Shown here in pieces: positions 17,115 to 24,917 of a stretch of DNA of 64,000 nt. The notes below the pieces were generated by a model. The model searched no databases and had not been told where the DNA came from. It saw only the letters and a program-made list of their open reading frames with translations. Origin of the DNA: JALYOC01 sp036675345 (GTDB lineage: Bacteria > Myxococcota > Myxococcia > Myxococcales > Myxococcaceae). The translations under genes were made by a program, and so were the position numbers. The stretch lies in contig JAKFFE010000018.1 in the NCBI GenBank assembly GCA_036675345.1, forward strand, positions 397,921-461,920, in the 5' to 3' direction. Every line of letters begins with the position of its first letter. The first letter of the stretch is position 1.

Positions 17115-18514
17115 GCAAGCAGATCTGGATCGGGTGTCTGGCAGTGCTGTTCGCCTCCTCGTGCGCGACCACCGGCGGGACGCCGGTGGACCCCGCGCAG
17201 CCGCCGCCGCCGCCGCCGGCGGAGCAGCAGGCCCCGGCCCCGGAGGCGGCGCTCAATCGCGCCCCGGTCACCGACGGCGACGTGACCGAGGCCTGGGTGA
17301 ACGGGATGCAGATCCTGGTCAAGCGCAACCCGGAGGCAGAGCTGGTCTCCGGCCAGCTGGCGGTGCTGGGCGGGGTGTTCAACTGGGACGGCACCAACGC
17401 CGGGGTGGAGCAGCTGGCGCTGACGGTGGCCCAGTCCGGCGGCACCCAGCGGCTGGACAAGGACGCCTTCGCGCGGCGGCTGGCCTCGATGGGCAGCGAC
17501 GTGTGGGCCGGCGCCGGCGGCGACTATTCGATGTTCGGGTTCAAGTCGCTGCTGCGCTTCTGGGACGAGACCTTCGGGATGATGGCGGAGACCTTCCTGA
17601 CTCCGGCGATGCCCGCCGACGAGATCGAGCTCAAGCGCACCCGGCAGCTGCAGGCGCTCAAGCGCGAGCTGGAGTTCCCGGACAGCCGGCTGGGGCTGGC
17701 CACCCACCAGCGGCTGTTCGCCGGGCATCCGTACCAGCACCGCTCGATCGGCACCCCGGAGACGGTGGCGGCGCTGACCCGCGAGCAGCTGCTGGCGCAC
17801 CTGGCCAAGCTGCGCGAGACCCGGCGGCTGGTGCTGGTGGTGGTGGGGAACGTGGATCCCCAGGCGGTGGTCGACCGGGCAAAGGCGGTGTTCGGCGCGC
17901 TGCCCGCGGGGGACTTCCAGCAGCAGGAGATCCCCCAGCTGAAGTTCGAGCACCCCTCGGTGCAGGTGCTGGCCGAGCAGCTTCCCACCAACTACATCAC
18001 CGGGGTGTTCGCCGCTCCCAGCTGGAAGGAGCCCCAGTTCGCCGCGGCGATGGTGGGAATCGACGTGCTGCGCAACCGGCTGTGGGACGAGGTCCGCACC
18101 AAGCGGAACCTGTCCTACGCCCCCTCCGCCGGGGTGACGATGAACTCCTTCGTCCCCCGGGGCAGCATCTACGTGACCGCGGTGGATCCCAACACCACGG
18201 TGAAGGTGATGCTGGACGAGGCCCGCAAGCTGGCCGCCGAGCAGGTGCCGGCGACGGAGCTGGAGGGTTCCAAGGCCCAGTACCGGACCCGCTTCCTGAT
18301 GGGCACCGAGACCACCGACGGGCAGGCCGGGCTGCTGTTGCGCTCGCAGCTGTACGGCGGCGAGTGGCGGCTGTCGCGGTCGCTGCCGGACCAGCTCAAG
18401 GCGGTCACCCCCGCGGACCTCCAGTCCTTCGCCCAGCGGTACCTCTCCCGGCTCCAGATGGTGGTGCTGGGGGATCCGGCGAAGATCGACGACGCGCTGT
18501 TCCGGTCGCTCTGA
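17111..18514 (+). CDS. M16 peptidase, non-catalytic partner (lipoprotein)
   Basis: 467 residues with a lipobox (FASSC), a proline-rich linker and an M16 fold. The zinc motif is absent (GVEQLALTVAQ sits where HxxEH would be). The C-terminal substrate-binding R/Y region is present (RNRLWDEVRTKRNLSYAPSAG). It therefore acts as the partner of the preceding catalytic subunit, probably anchoring the complex to a membrane. It overlaps the upstream stop by 4 bases. The next gene (TAT-type small subunit) starts 5 bp downstream. Confidence 0.92.
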   Translation: MSKQIWIGCLAVLFASSCATTGGTPVDPAQPPPPPPAEQQAPAPEAALNRAPVTDGDVTEAWVNGMQILVKRNPEAELVSGQLAVLGGVFNWDGTNAGVEQLALTVAQSGGTQRLDKDAFARRLASMGSDVWAGAGGDYSMFGFKSLLRFWDETFGMMAETFLTPAMPADEIELKRTRQLQALKRELEFPDSRLGLATHQRLFAGHPYQHRSIGTPETVAALTREQLLAHLAKLRETRRLVLVVVGNVDPQAVVDRAKAVFGALPAGDFQQQEIPQLKFEHPSVQVLAEQLPTNYITGVFAAPSWKEPQFAAAMVGIDVLRNRLWDEVRTKRNLSYAPSAGVTMNSFVPRGSIYVTAVDPNTTVKVMLDEARKLAAEQVPATELEGSKAQYRTRFLMGTETTDGQAGLLLRSQLYGGEWRLSRSLPDQLKAVTPADLQSFAQRYLSRLQMVVLGDPAKIDDALFRSL

Positions 18515-18519
18515 GGACC

Positions 18520-19146
18520 ATGCAGCCGCGACGGCCACATACCCGGCGGGTGTTCCTGTACCGGCTGAGCTTCATGGGCGGCGGGGTGGTCCTGCTGGGC
18601 GGCCCCGGCTGCAAGAAGTCCGAGGACGCGCCGCCGCGGGGGGCCCGGGCCCCGCTCACCACCTCCCACCGCAGCTTCACCAACGAGGAGTTCGCGGTGC
18701 TGGCCGCGGCCTGTGAGCGGCTGATCCCCCAGGATCAGGATCCGGGCGCCAGGGAGGCCAACGTCCCCCGCTACATCGACCGGGCGCTGGCCGCCCCGGA
18801 GCTGCGGAAGATGAAGGAGGAGTTCCTGGCCGGGCTGGCGGCGCTGGACCGCCGCGCCGCCCGCGCCCACCAGCAGGGCTTCCACCAGTTGCCCCTCGCC
18901 GAGCAGGACGCGCTGCTCACCGCCTTCAAGGACAGCCCCGCCACCAGCGGGGAGGCCCACTTCTACGAGCTGCTGATGGCCCTGACCCTGGAGGGCTTCC
19001 TGGGAGATCCCTCCTACGGCGGCAACACCGGCAAGGTCGGCTGGCAGCTGGTGGGCTTCAACACCAGCTCGCCGGGGCCCGGCTACGACGGGCTCAAGCA
19101 CCTGCACGATCCCTCCGCCGGCGGCAGCGGTGGAGGGTGCCACTGA
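18520..19146 (+). CDS. Gluconate 2-dehydrogenase subunit 3-like protein
   Basis: 208 residues. It starts with a twin-arginine-type signal (HTRRVFLYRLSFMGGG). The gluconate dehydrogenase subunit 3 family features follow: FTNEEFAVLAAACERLIPQD near the start and GFLGDPSYGGNTGKVGWQLVGF towards the end. Small subunits of this type carry the FAD/GMC subunit across the membrane by the TAT route. The GMC gene follows with overlapping TGATG, which supports a two-subunit oxidoreductase. Confidence 0.92.
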   Translation: MQPRRPHTRRVFLYRLSFMGGGVVLLGGPGCKKSEDAPPRGARAPLTTSHRSFTNEEFAVLAAACERLIPQDQDPGAREANVPRYIDRALAAPELRKMKEEFLAGLAALDRRAARAHQQGFHQLPLAEQDALLTAFKDSPATSGEAHFYELLMALTLEGFLGDPSYGGNTGKVGWQLVGFNTSSPGPGYDGLKHLHDPSAGGSGGGCH

Positions 19147-20807
19147 TGGCCCTGCCCGAGGTGGACGTGTGCATCGTGGGCAGCGGGGCCGGCGGTTCGC
19201 CGGTGGCGCTGCAGCTGGCCCGGGCCGGCCTGAAGGTGGTGGTGCTGGAGAAGGGCCGCCACTACCGCAAGGACCAGTTCGTCCACGACGAGATCCTCAA
19301 CTCCCGCCGCAACTTCTTCATGCCGCTGCCGTGGGACGAACCCCACCTGGTGCGGCGGGGGGAGGCCGGCAAGTACTCGCGCACCAACGAGGCCTGGACC
19401 GCCAACTGCGTGGGCGGGGGCACGGTGCACATGAGCGGGTACTTCTACCGGCTCAAGCCGGTGGACTTCCGGCTGCGCACCGAGCTGGGGCCGGTGGAGG
19501 GCGCCAACGTCGCCGACTGGCCGCTGAAGTACGAGGAGTTCGCCCCCTGGTACGACGTGGCGGAGGAGGAGCTGGGGGTCTCCGGGCAGGCGGTGCCCCA
19601 CCCCTTCGCCGAACCCCGGGCCAAGCCCTACCCCACTCCGCCGCTGCAGGCCCACCCGATCGCCAATGAGATCGACGCGGCGTGCAAGGCGCTGGGCTAC
19701 CACTCCATCCCCACCGCGAGGGGGATCGTCAGCCAGCCCTACAAGGGCCGCGGGGCCTGTGTGTATTGCGCGCTGTGCGGCAGCTACGGCTGCGAGACCG
19801 ACGCCAAGTCCAGCACCCTGGCCTCGCTGATCCCCGCCGCGCTGGCCACCGGCAATCTGGAATTGCGCACCCAGTGCATGGCCAGGGAGATCACCGTCCA
19901 TCCTTCGGGCCGGGCCAAGAGCGTGGTCTACCTGGACGCGGACGGGGTGGCCCAGGAGCAGCCGGCGAAGGTGATCGTCGTCTCCTGCACCTCGGTGGAG
20001 AGCGCCCGGCTGTTGCTCAACTCCCGCTCCGGGAAGTTCCCCCAGGGGTTGGGGAACAACGGCGGGCTGGTGGGCCGGAATCTGATGTTCAGCTCCTTTG
20101 GCCAGGCCCGGGCCTTCTTCCGGGTGGAGAAGCGCAAGGCCCAGTGGCCCTGGCTGGCGGACGCGCAGCCGTTCGTGCAGCGCAGCGTCCAGGACTTCTA
20201 CCTGCTGCCCAAGGGCAACGCCCACGGCTTCCGCAAGGGCGGCACCCTGGGCTTCATGTGGTCCCACCCCAACCCGATCTACGCGGCGGTGAACATCGCC
20301 GGGGCGGGGAAGAGCGGGATCTTCGGCTCCGCGCTCAAGGACAAGCTGCGCGAATACCGCGACTCCAAGATCCTGGAGTTCGAGGTGTACGGCGAGTTCC
20401 TCCCCACCCGCGGCACCTACGTCTCGGTGGAGTCCTCGGTCACCGACAAGTACGGGATCCCGGTGGCGGCGATCACCCTGGATCGCCATCCGCTGGACTA
20501 CGTGGCCACCCGCTACCTGGTGGACCGGGGAGAGGAGATCCTGCGCGCCCTGCAACCGGAGGGAATGGAGCGGGTGGGCGAGGCGGGCGAGACCACCATC
20601 CTCCAGCACGGGACCTGCCGCTTCGGCAACGACCCGGGCACCTCGGTGCTGGACAAGCACTGCCGGTCCCACGAGGTGGACAACCTGTACGTGGTGGACG
20701 GCAGCTTCATGCCCAGCTCCGGCGCGGTCCCCACCACCCTCACCATCGCCGCCAACGCCTTCCGGGTGGGCGCGCACCTGGCCCGGAAGCTGAAGCGCGC
20801 GGGCTGA
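19146..20807 (+). CDS. GMC-family FAD oxidoreductase, large subunit
   Basis: About 553 residues. The N-terminal FAD dinucleotide motif is VCIVGSGAGGSPVALQLARAGLKVVVLEKG. A Cys-rich segment follows the FAD domain (CVYCALCGSYGCETD). The C terminus has the GMC_oxred_C pattern (HGTCRFGNDPGTSVLD, then VVDGSFMPSSGAVPTTLTIAANAFR). It probably oxidises a sugar, sugar acid or alcohol in the periplasm as partner of the preceding TAT-type subunit. No cytochrome c subunit gene is next to it, unlike classical gluconate dehydrogenases, so the electron acceptor is unclear. ATG at 19146 overlaps the upstream stop by one base; a GTG at 19137 is also possible. Confidence 0.93.
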   Translation: MALPEVDVCIVGSGAGGSPVALQLARAGLKVVVLEKGRHYRKDQFVHDEILNSRRNFFMPLPWDEPHLVRRGEAGKYSRTNEAWTANCVGGGTVHMSGYFYRLKPVDFRLRTELGPVEGANVADWPLKYEEFAPWYDVAEEELGVSGQAVPHPFAEPRAKPYPTPPLQAHPIANEIDAACKALGYHSIPTARGIVSQPYKGRGACVYCALCGSYGCETDAKSSTLASLIPAALATGNLELRTQCMAREITVHPSGRAKSVVYLDADGVAQEQPAKVIVVSCTSVESARLLLNSRSGKFPQGLGNNGGLVGRNLMFSSFGQARAFFRVEKRKAQWPWLADAQPFVQRSVQDFYLLPKGNAHGFRKGGTLGFMWSHPNPIYAAVNIAGAGKSGIFGSALKDKLREYRDSKILEFEVYGEFLPTRGTYVSVESSVTDKYGIPVAAITLDRHPLDYVATRYLVDRGEEILRALQPEGMERVGEAGETTILQHGTCRFGNDPGTSVLDKHCRSHEVDNLYVVDGSFMPSSGAVPTTLTIAANAFRVGAHLARKLKRAG

Positions 20808-20826
20808 AAGCCCCGCAAATGGAAAC

Positions 20827-20860
20827 GGGGCCGCGCCACCCTGGAGAGTGGCACGGCCCC
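20827..20860. terminator. Strong hairpin between convergent genes
   Basis: A near-perfect 13-bp stem (20827-20839 with 20848-20860, one mismatch) with an 8-base loop lies between the GMC gene (plus) and the OmpA gene (minus). On the minus strand it is followed by GTTTCCATTT. It could act for both genes. Confidence 0.7.
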
Positions 20861-20886
20861 GGACCTTCAAACCTTGAAGCGGAAGA

Positions 20887-21561
20887 CTAGGTGGTGGGCT
20901 GCGCAGCGGCCGCCTTGGCGTCCTGCTCCTTCAGCTTCTCGTTGGCCTTGATCTGGATCTCCACCCGACGGTTGGTGGTGCGGCCCTCGGCGGTCGCGTT
21001 GTCCGCGGCCGGCTTCTCCTCGCCGTAGCCGACCGGGGTCAGCCGGGAGGTGTCCACGCCCGCCGCGGTCAGGGCGGCGATCACGCTCTTGGCGCGCTTG
21101 AGGGACAGCTCCTTGTTGTACGCGTCGTCACCGGTGTTGTCGGTGTGGCCCTCGATCACCACGTTGGTCTCCTTGAACTCGGAGAGGACGTTGGCGAACT
21201 CCTTCAGGTCGGTCTGGGCCTCGGTCTTCAGGTCGGCCTTGTTCACGTCGAAGAGGATGGCGGACTTGAACTCCACCACCAGCTTGTCGCCCTCCCGCTC
21301 GACCTTGGCGGACTTGAGCTTCTTGAGCTTCTCCTCCTGGTCGTCCATGTACTTGCCGATCAGCGCGCCGGTGCCCGCGCCCACCACGCCACCCACGCCG
21401 GCGCCGATCGCCGCGCCCTGCCCCTGACCGACGATCGCGCCCACGCCCGCGCCCACTGCCGCGCCGGTACCCGCACCCAGCAGCGCGCCGGTGCCACTGC
21501 GCGTCGCGCAACCGGTCGCCATCGCACCCAACGCCAGTGCCACCACAATCTGCTTCTTCAT
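20887..21561 (-). CDS. OmpA-family lipoprotein with glycine-zipper segment
   Basis: 224 residues. The signal and lipobox (MATGC) are followed by a glycine-zipper region (about residues 25-70, GAGTGAAVGAGVGAIVG-type repeats) that can insert in a membrane. An OmpA peptidoglycan-binding domain follows (DVNKADL, IEGHTDNTGDDAYN, LSLKRAKSV, GYGEEKPAADNATAEGRTTNRRVEI). It probably links the envelope to peptidoglycan. The ATG at 21561 has GGAG seven bases upstream; an in-frame ATG four codons earlier has poorer spacing. The 240 bp upstream hold no gene and presumably the promoters for this and the plus-strand operon. Confidence 0.93.
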   Translation of the reverse strand: MKKQIVVALALGAMATGCATRSGTGALLGAGTGAAVGAGVGAIVGQGQGAAIGAGVGGVVGAGTGALIGKYMDDQEEKLKKLKSAKVEREGDKLVVEFKSAILFDVNKADLKTEAQTDLKEFANVLSEFKETNVVIEGHTDNTGDDAYNKELSLKRAKSVIAALTAAGVDTSRLTPVGYGEEKPAADNATAEGRTTNRRVEIQIKANEKLKEQDAKAAAAQPTT

Positions 21562-21788
21562 GAAGTGCTCCATCCTGAAAAGTGAGTGCTGCTGGGCCCA
21601 ACTGACGCCCCGATTGCGCGGACCTTCACCCCAGCCGCGCCTTGGTCGCAAGCGAGAAGGACAATGCCGGATACCGAAAAATTTCCAGCCGCCCCTCTGA
21701 CCCGCTTCTCTCCTCCTTTCGGGCACTTGGGGTGCCGATAGGTCCTTCGTGCGCCTATCAACCAGCAACCAGCAAGCAGGCAAGTTGC

Positions 21789-21803
21789 TAGGGTGCGCGC
21801 CCC
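21789..21803 (+). promoter_or_regulatory. Candidate -10 element and leaderless start
   Basis: TAGGGT (21789-21794) lies 9 bases before the ATG at 21804 with no Shine-Dalgarno between them. Confidence 0.45.
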
Positions 21804-22376
21804 ATGCGTCTGACGCTGACCCTGTGCTTGCTGAGCTGGACCCTGCCCGCCTGGGGCCAGGTCCGGCACGAGCTGTCCACCTCCTACAGCTCGCTGACCT
21901 ACGGCGGCTTCTTCCGCGCCGGACCCGGGGTGCACGCCCTGGAGCTGGCCTACCACCGCGGCTTCGGCGCCGAGGAGGGGGACCAGGCGCCGCTGCGACT
22001 GGGGGTGGGCTTCCGCGCCGGCATCCCCAACTCGGCGGGGCCGATCAGCGGAACGTTCCTGGCCGGTGAGCTCTTCGGGCAGGTGCAGCTGCGCACCCGG
22101 TTGGGGTTCTGGGAGCCGGTGGTGGGACCGGAGCTGGGCCTCAGCGGGCTGACCGCCATCGGCTGGGACCGGGCCCGGATGCCGGAGGACGTCTACCTGA
22201 TCGAACAGCAGCGGGTGGGAGGCTTGTACCTGGGCTTCACCGCCGCGCCGCTGCGGTTTCGCTGGTCGGCCTTCACCGTCTCGGTGGCGGAGCTGAGCGT
22301 GGGCACCACCCTCTCCCCGCCGGGGGCCACCGCCCGGCTGCGGCTGGGGCTGCTCTCCTTGGGGGTGGTGCTGTGA
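21804..22376 (+). CDS. Secreted beta-rich protein, probable outer-membrane barrel
   Basis: 190 residues, family not recognised. The signal peptide ends AWG-Q. The mature part is a series of amphipathic strands with aromatic girdles (HELSTSYSSLTYGGFF, LELAYHRGFG, LGVGFRAGI, LRLGLLSLGVVL), typical of a small outer-membrane beta-barrel. The stop overlaps the GTG start of the M28 peptidase (GTGA), and the peptidase overlaps another barrel-like gene, so the three form one unit. Confidence 0.72.
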   Translation: MRLTLTLCLLSWTLPAWGQVRHELSTSYSSLTYGGFFRAGPGVHALELAYHRGFGAEEGDQAPLRLGVGFRAGIPNSAGPISGTFLAGELFGQVQLRTRLGFWEPVVGPELGLSGLTAIGWDRARMPEDVYLIEQQRVGGLYLGFTAAPLRFRWSAFTVSVAELSVGTTLSPPGATARLRLGLLSLGVVL

Positions 22377-23353
22377 GGCGGCTGCTGCTGGCGCTGGTGC
22401 CGCTGTGGGGCTGCGCGGCGCCCACCCTGGTGGACGCGGAGCTGGAGGCCCTGGCCGTCCTGGCGGAGGAGGTGGACGGGGACTCGCTGATGGCCACCGT
22501 GACCGACTTCTCCGAGGCCCACCGGACCGACACCCCGATCGACTGCGCGCAGCTGGGGAACGTGATCGAACGCTTCTGTCACCTGACCCGCGACGCCTCC
22601 CGGGACCTGATGCGTTCCCGCCTCGAGGCGCTGGGCTACACGGTGACCACCCAGATCACCGAGGACGGGCTGTTGAGCACCACCAACCTGATCGCGGAGA
22701 AGACCGGGACCACCCGGCCCGAGGAGGTCGTCCTCATCGGCGCCCACTACGACGCCTTCTTCAGCGGCGCGGACGACAACAGCTCCGGGGTGGCGGCGGT
22801 GCTGGAGCTGGCGCGGCTGTTCTCCACCCGCAGCTTCGATCGCACGGTGCGCTTCGTGGGCTTTGACCTGGAGGAGATGGGCCTGGTGGGGAGCACCCGC
22901 TACGTGGGCTCGGTGGCCTCCAATGAGCCGATCGTGGCCTCGATCGCCTTTGACTGCATCGGCTTTACCCACCCCACCCAGTCCTCGCTGCCGGGGCTCC
23001 CCTCGCCCAAGGAGGGCAACTTCCTGGCGGTGATCGCCAACGGCCAGTCCGAACTCCGGGCCCAGCAGACCCGGCTGCTCAACGAGGCGCTGGGAGGCCT
23101 GGTTCCATTGGTGGGGATCATCGCCCCCGCGGACGGGGCCTCGCCGGTCGCCGGCAACCTGATGCGCAGCGACCACGCCCCCTTCTGGCTGGCGGGGCGG
23201 GAGGCGCTGTTCTTCACCGACACCGCCAACTTCCGGAACCCGAACTACCACCAGCAGAGCGATCTCCCGGAGACGCTGGACCCCGCGTTCCTGCGCGCCA
23301 ACGTGCGGCTGGCCGCGGTCACCGCTGCCTACTTCGCCGGAGGCCCCCGATGA
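22373..23353 (+). CDS. M28-family zinc aminopeptidase (lipoprotein)
   Basis: 326 residues. A short signal with a lipobox-like VPLWGC precedes the catalytic domain. M28 metal ligands are visible: GAHYDAF (His), SGADDNSSG (Asp), FDLEEMGLVGS (Glu-Glu), FDCIGF (Asp) and SDHAPFW (His). It probably trims peptides in the periplasm or at the surface. It is sandwiched between two barrel-like genes with 4-base overlaps at both ends, suggesting a common transport or envelope function. Confidence 0.92.
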   Translation: MRRLLLALVPLWGCAAPTLVDAELEALAVLAEEVDGDSLMATVTDFSEAHRTDTPIDCAQLGNVIERFCHLTRDASRDLMRSRLEALGYTVTTQITEDGLLSTTNLIAEKTGTTRPEEVVLIGAHYDAFFSGADDNSSGVAAVLELARLFSTRSFDRTVRFVGFDLEEMGLVGSTRYVGSVASNEPIVASIAFDCIGFTHPTQSSLPGLPSPKEGNFLAVIANGQSELRAQQTRLLNEALGGLVPLVGIIAPADGASPVAGNLMRSDHAPFWLAGREALFFTDTANFRNPNYHQQSDLPETLDPAFLRANVRLAAVTAAYFAGGPR

Positions 23354-23877
23354 GCCGCTTCCACCCCGGCGGGCTGTTCCTGGCCGCCGCGCTGGCCGTC
23401 CCCGCGCTGGCCGCTCCTCCCGAGCACCGGCTGCACCTCTCCTTCGGGGGCGGGGCCCAGGCCTATCTGTCCAACACCCGGACCATGGGCGGGGTGGGCG
23501 GGAGCGTGGGCCTCAAGGACGTGTACCGCGATTTCCTGCTGCTGGAGGCGGACGCCTCCTACCTGTTCCTGGTCGGCAACGTGTTCTCGCTGCGCGGAGG
23601 AGTCGGGCTGCAGTGGCCGGGGCTGTACTCGCCGGCGGTCTCGGTGAACCTGGGCCTGATGATGGGAGACCGGTTCAGCTTCCTGCAGCCGGGGATGGGC
23701 AGCGCCGGGCCCACCCCCAGCCTCACCTTCGGGCTGGTGGTCTCCCCCTTACGCTTCTGGACCTCGCGGGGGATCGTCTCGGTGCTGCAGCTGGGCGCGG
23801 GGCTGGGCACCGAGTTCCCCGGCCTGGGCGGATCGATCTACCTGGGCCTGCTGGAGATCTCCGTTCCGCTGAACTGA
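23350..23877 (+). CDS. Secreted beta-rich protein, probable outer-membrane barrel
   Basis: 175 residues. It has a signal peptide (AALAVPALA) and a mature chain of amphipathic strands with glycine turns (LHLSFGGGAQAYL, LRGGVGLQWPGLY, VSVNLGLMMGDRFSF, GGSIYLGLLEISVPLN). No family is recognised. Its ATG overlaps the peptidase stop by 4 bases (ATGA). It resembles the protein at 21804-22376 in size and texture but I cannot align the two with confidence. Confidence 0.7.
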   Translation: MSRFHPGGLFLAAALAVPALAAPPEHRLHLSFGGGAQAYLSNTRTMGGVGGSVGLKDVYRDFLLLEADASYLFLVGNVFSLRGGVGLQWPGLYSPAVSVNLGLMMGDRFSFLQPGMGSAGPTPSLTFGLVVSPLRFWTSRGIVSVLQLGAGLGTEFPGLGGSIYLGLLEISVPLN

Positions 23878-23888
23878 GGGCGGCGCGA

Positions 23889-24437
23889 CTAGAAGCCAGA
23901 CTCCGGGAGGGCCACGCCCTGCGCCCCCTCCAGCCGCTTGGGCAGCACGTCCACCTTCACCAGGTAGTCCGCCTCCGAGTCCGACTTCACCTCGATCAGG
24001 TGGTCTCCCTCGGCGATCAGATCCGCCCGGCGCAGGAAGTAGCCCACCCGCTGGGCCTCGCCCACGAAGGCCTCCCCGTCCACCGACTCCCGGATGAAGG
24101 CCCGGCAGCGATCCTCGTACCAGTCGATGGTGGTGTTCTCCCCGGCGGCCGAGGGGTTGTCGATGTACACGCTGACCCAGACCGCGGAGGGCTCGGCCAC
24201 GTTGACGATGAAGCGCGCCTTGCCCGGGAATCGGCCCTCCAGGTAGCTCTGGGAGCCGATCACGCAGCCGGCCACCGAACCGCAGATCGGCCAGGCCTCG
24301 CTGCAGGCGTCCGGGGCCCGGTTGCCCAGGAACTCCGCGCGGCGGTCGGCGCAGCCCCCCAGGGCCCAAAGCGCCCCGCCCAGCAGGAGGAGGTGTCCGA
24401 ACCGTCCGGCACTTGTTAGAAACGCGGCAGTCTTCAT
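23889..24437 (-). CDS. Uncharacterised lipoprotein
   Basis: 182 residues with a lipobox (ALWALGGC). Cysteines in the N-terminal part (ACSEAWPICGSVAGC) probably form disulfides. The middle is beta-rich (ARFIVNVAEPSAVWVSVYID) and it ends with a charged strand (YLVKVDVLPKRLEG). No family is recognised. The start ATG is only 13 bp from the start of the divergent lipoprotein gene, and its stop is 11 bp from the convergent barrel gene. Confidence 0.72.
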   Translation of the reverse strand: MKTAAFLTSAGRFGHLLLLGGALWALGGCADRRAEFLGNRAPDACSEAWPICGSVAGCVIGSQSYLEGRFPGKARFIVNVAEPSAVWVSVYIDNPSAAGENTTIDWYEDRCRAFIRESVDGEAFVGEAQRVGYFLRRADLIAEGDHLIEVKSDSEADYLVKVDVLPKRLEGAQGVALPESGF

Positions 24438-24450
24438 CGTGGAGGGAAGC

Positions 24451-24858
24451 ATGGTCCGTCGAGCGTTCCTTGGTGCCGCCATCATCCTCGCCTTCTCTGC
24501 CTGTGAGAAGGAGCCTGCGGCACTGGCGCAGTTGATCACCGACCGGGACTCCCTGGGCTTCGGCGGCGAGTTCGGCAGCGGAGCCTACGTGGGGACCAGC
24601 GTGGCCAACACGCTGATCGTCACCAACGAGGGGCTGGAGCCGCTGACCCTCACCGGGGTGGACGTGGACGGCAGTGCCTTCCTCTTGGGGGACGTCAGCG
24701 CCCTGACCCTGGAGACCTACGATCGGGCCTTCATCCAGGTGCTGTTCGAGCCGGACGCGGCAGGCGAGTTCGAGGGCCTGCTGACCCTGCAATCCAACGC
24801 AGAGAACTTCCCCACCAAGGAGATTCCCCTCAGCGGTCGCGGTGTCCTCGCGCCCTGA
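24451..24858 (+). CDS. Choice-of-anchor/ASPM-SPD-2-Hydin-like lipoprotein
   Basis: 135 residues. SD GGAGGG lies just before the ATG. The lipobox (AFSAC) is followed by one Ig-like module of the type found in choice-of-anchor D proteins (LIVTNEGLEPLTLTGVDVDG, VLFEPDAAGEFEGLLTLQSNA, IPLSGRG). It is exported, probably surface-anchored. It has a strong terminator directly downstream. Confidence 0.82.
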   Translation: MVRRAFLGAAIILAFSACEKEPAALAQLITDRDSLGFGGEFGSGAYVGTSVANTLIVTNEGLEPLTLTGVDVDGSAFLLGDVSALTLETYDRAFIQVLFEPDAAGEFEGLLTLQSNAENFPTKEIPLSGRGVLAP

Positions 24859-24870
24859 GGCTTATTGCAA

Positions 24871-24903
24871 CACCGTCCCTCCTGTGAGCGGACGGTGAAT
24901 TTT
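24871..24903 (+). terminator. Rho-independent terminator
   Basis: The perfect 8-bp stem CACCGTCC/GGACGGTG (24871-24878 with 24890-24897) is followed by AATTTT, 12 bp after the lipoprotein stop. Confidence 0.8.
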
Positions 24904-24917
24904 GGGGCAGCTTCACC

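Noticed and set aside
15723..18514. M16 genes considered as one frameshifted gene
   Set aside because: The second has its own lipoprotein signal and starts in a normal ATGA overlap; each matches a complete M16 subunit.
21569..21573. Alternative start of the OmpA gene four codons upstream
   Set aside because: AGG lies directly before that ATG with no useful spacing, whereas ATG 21561 has GGAG at a normal distance and begins a typical MKK signal peptide.
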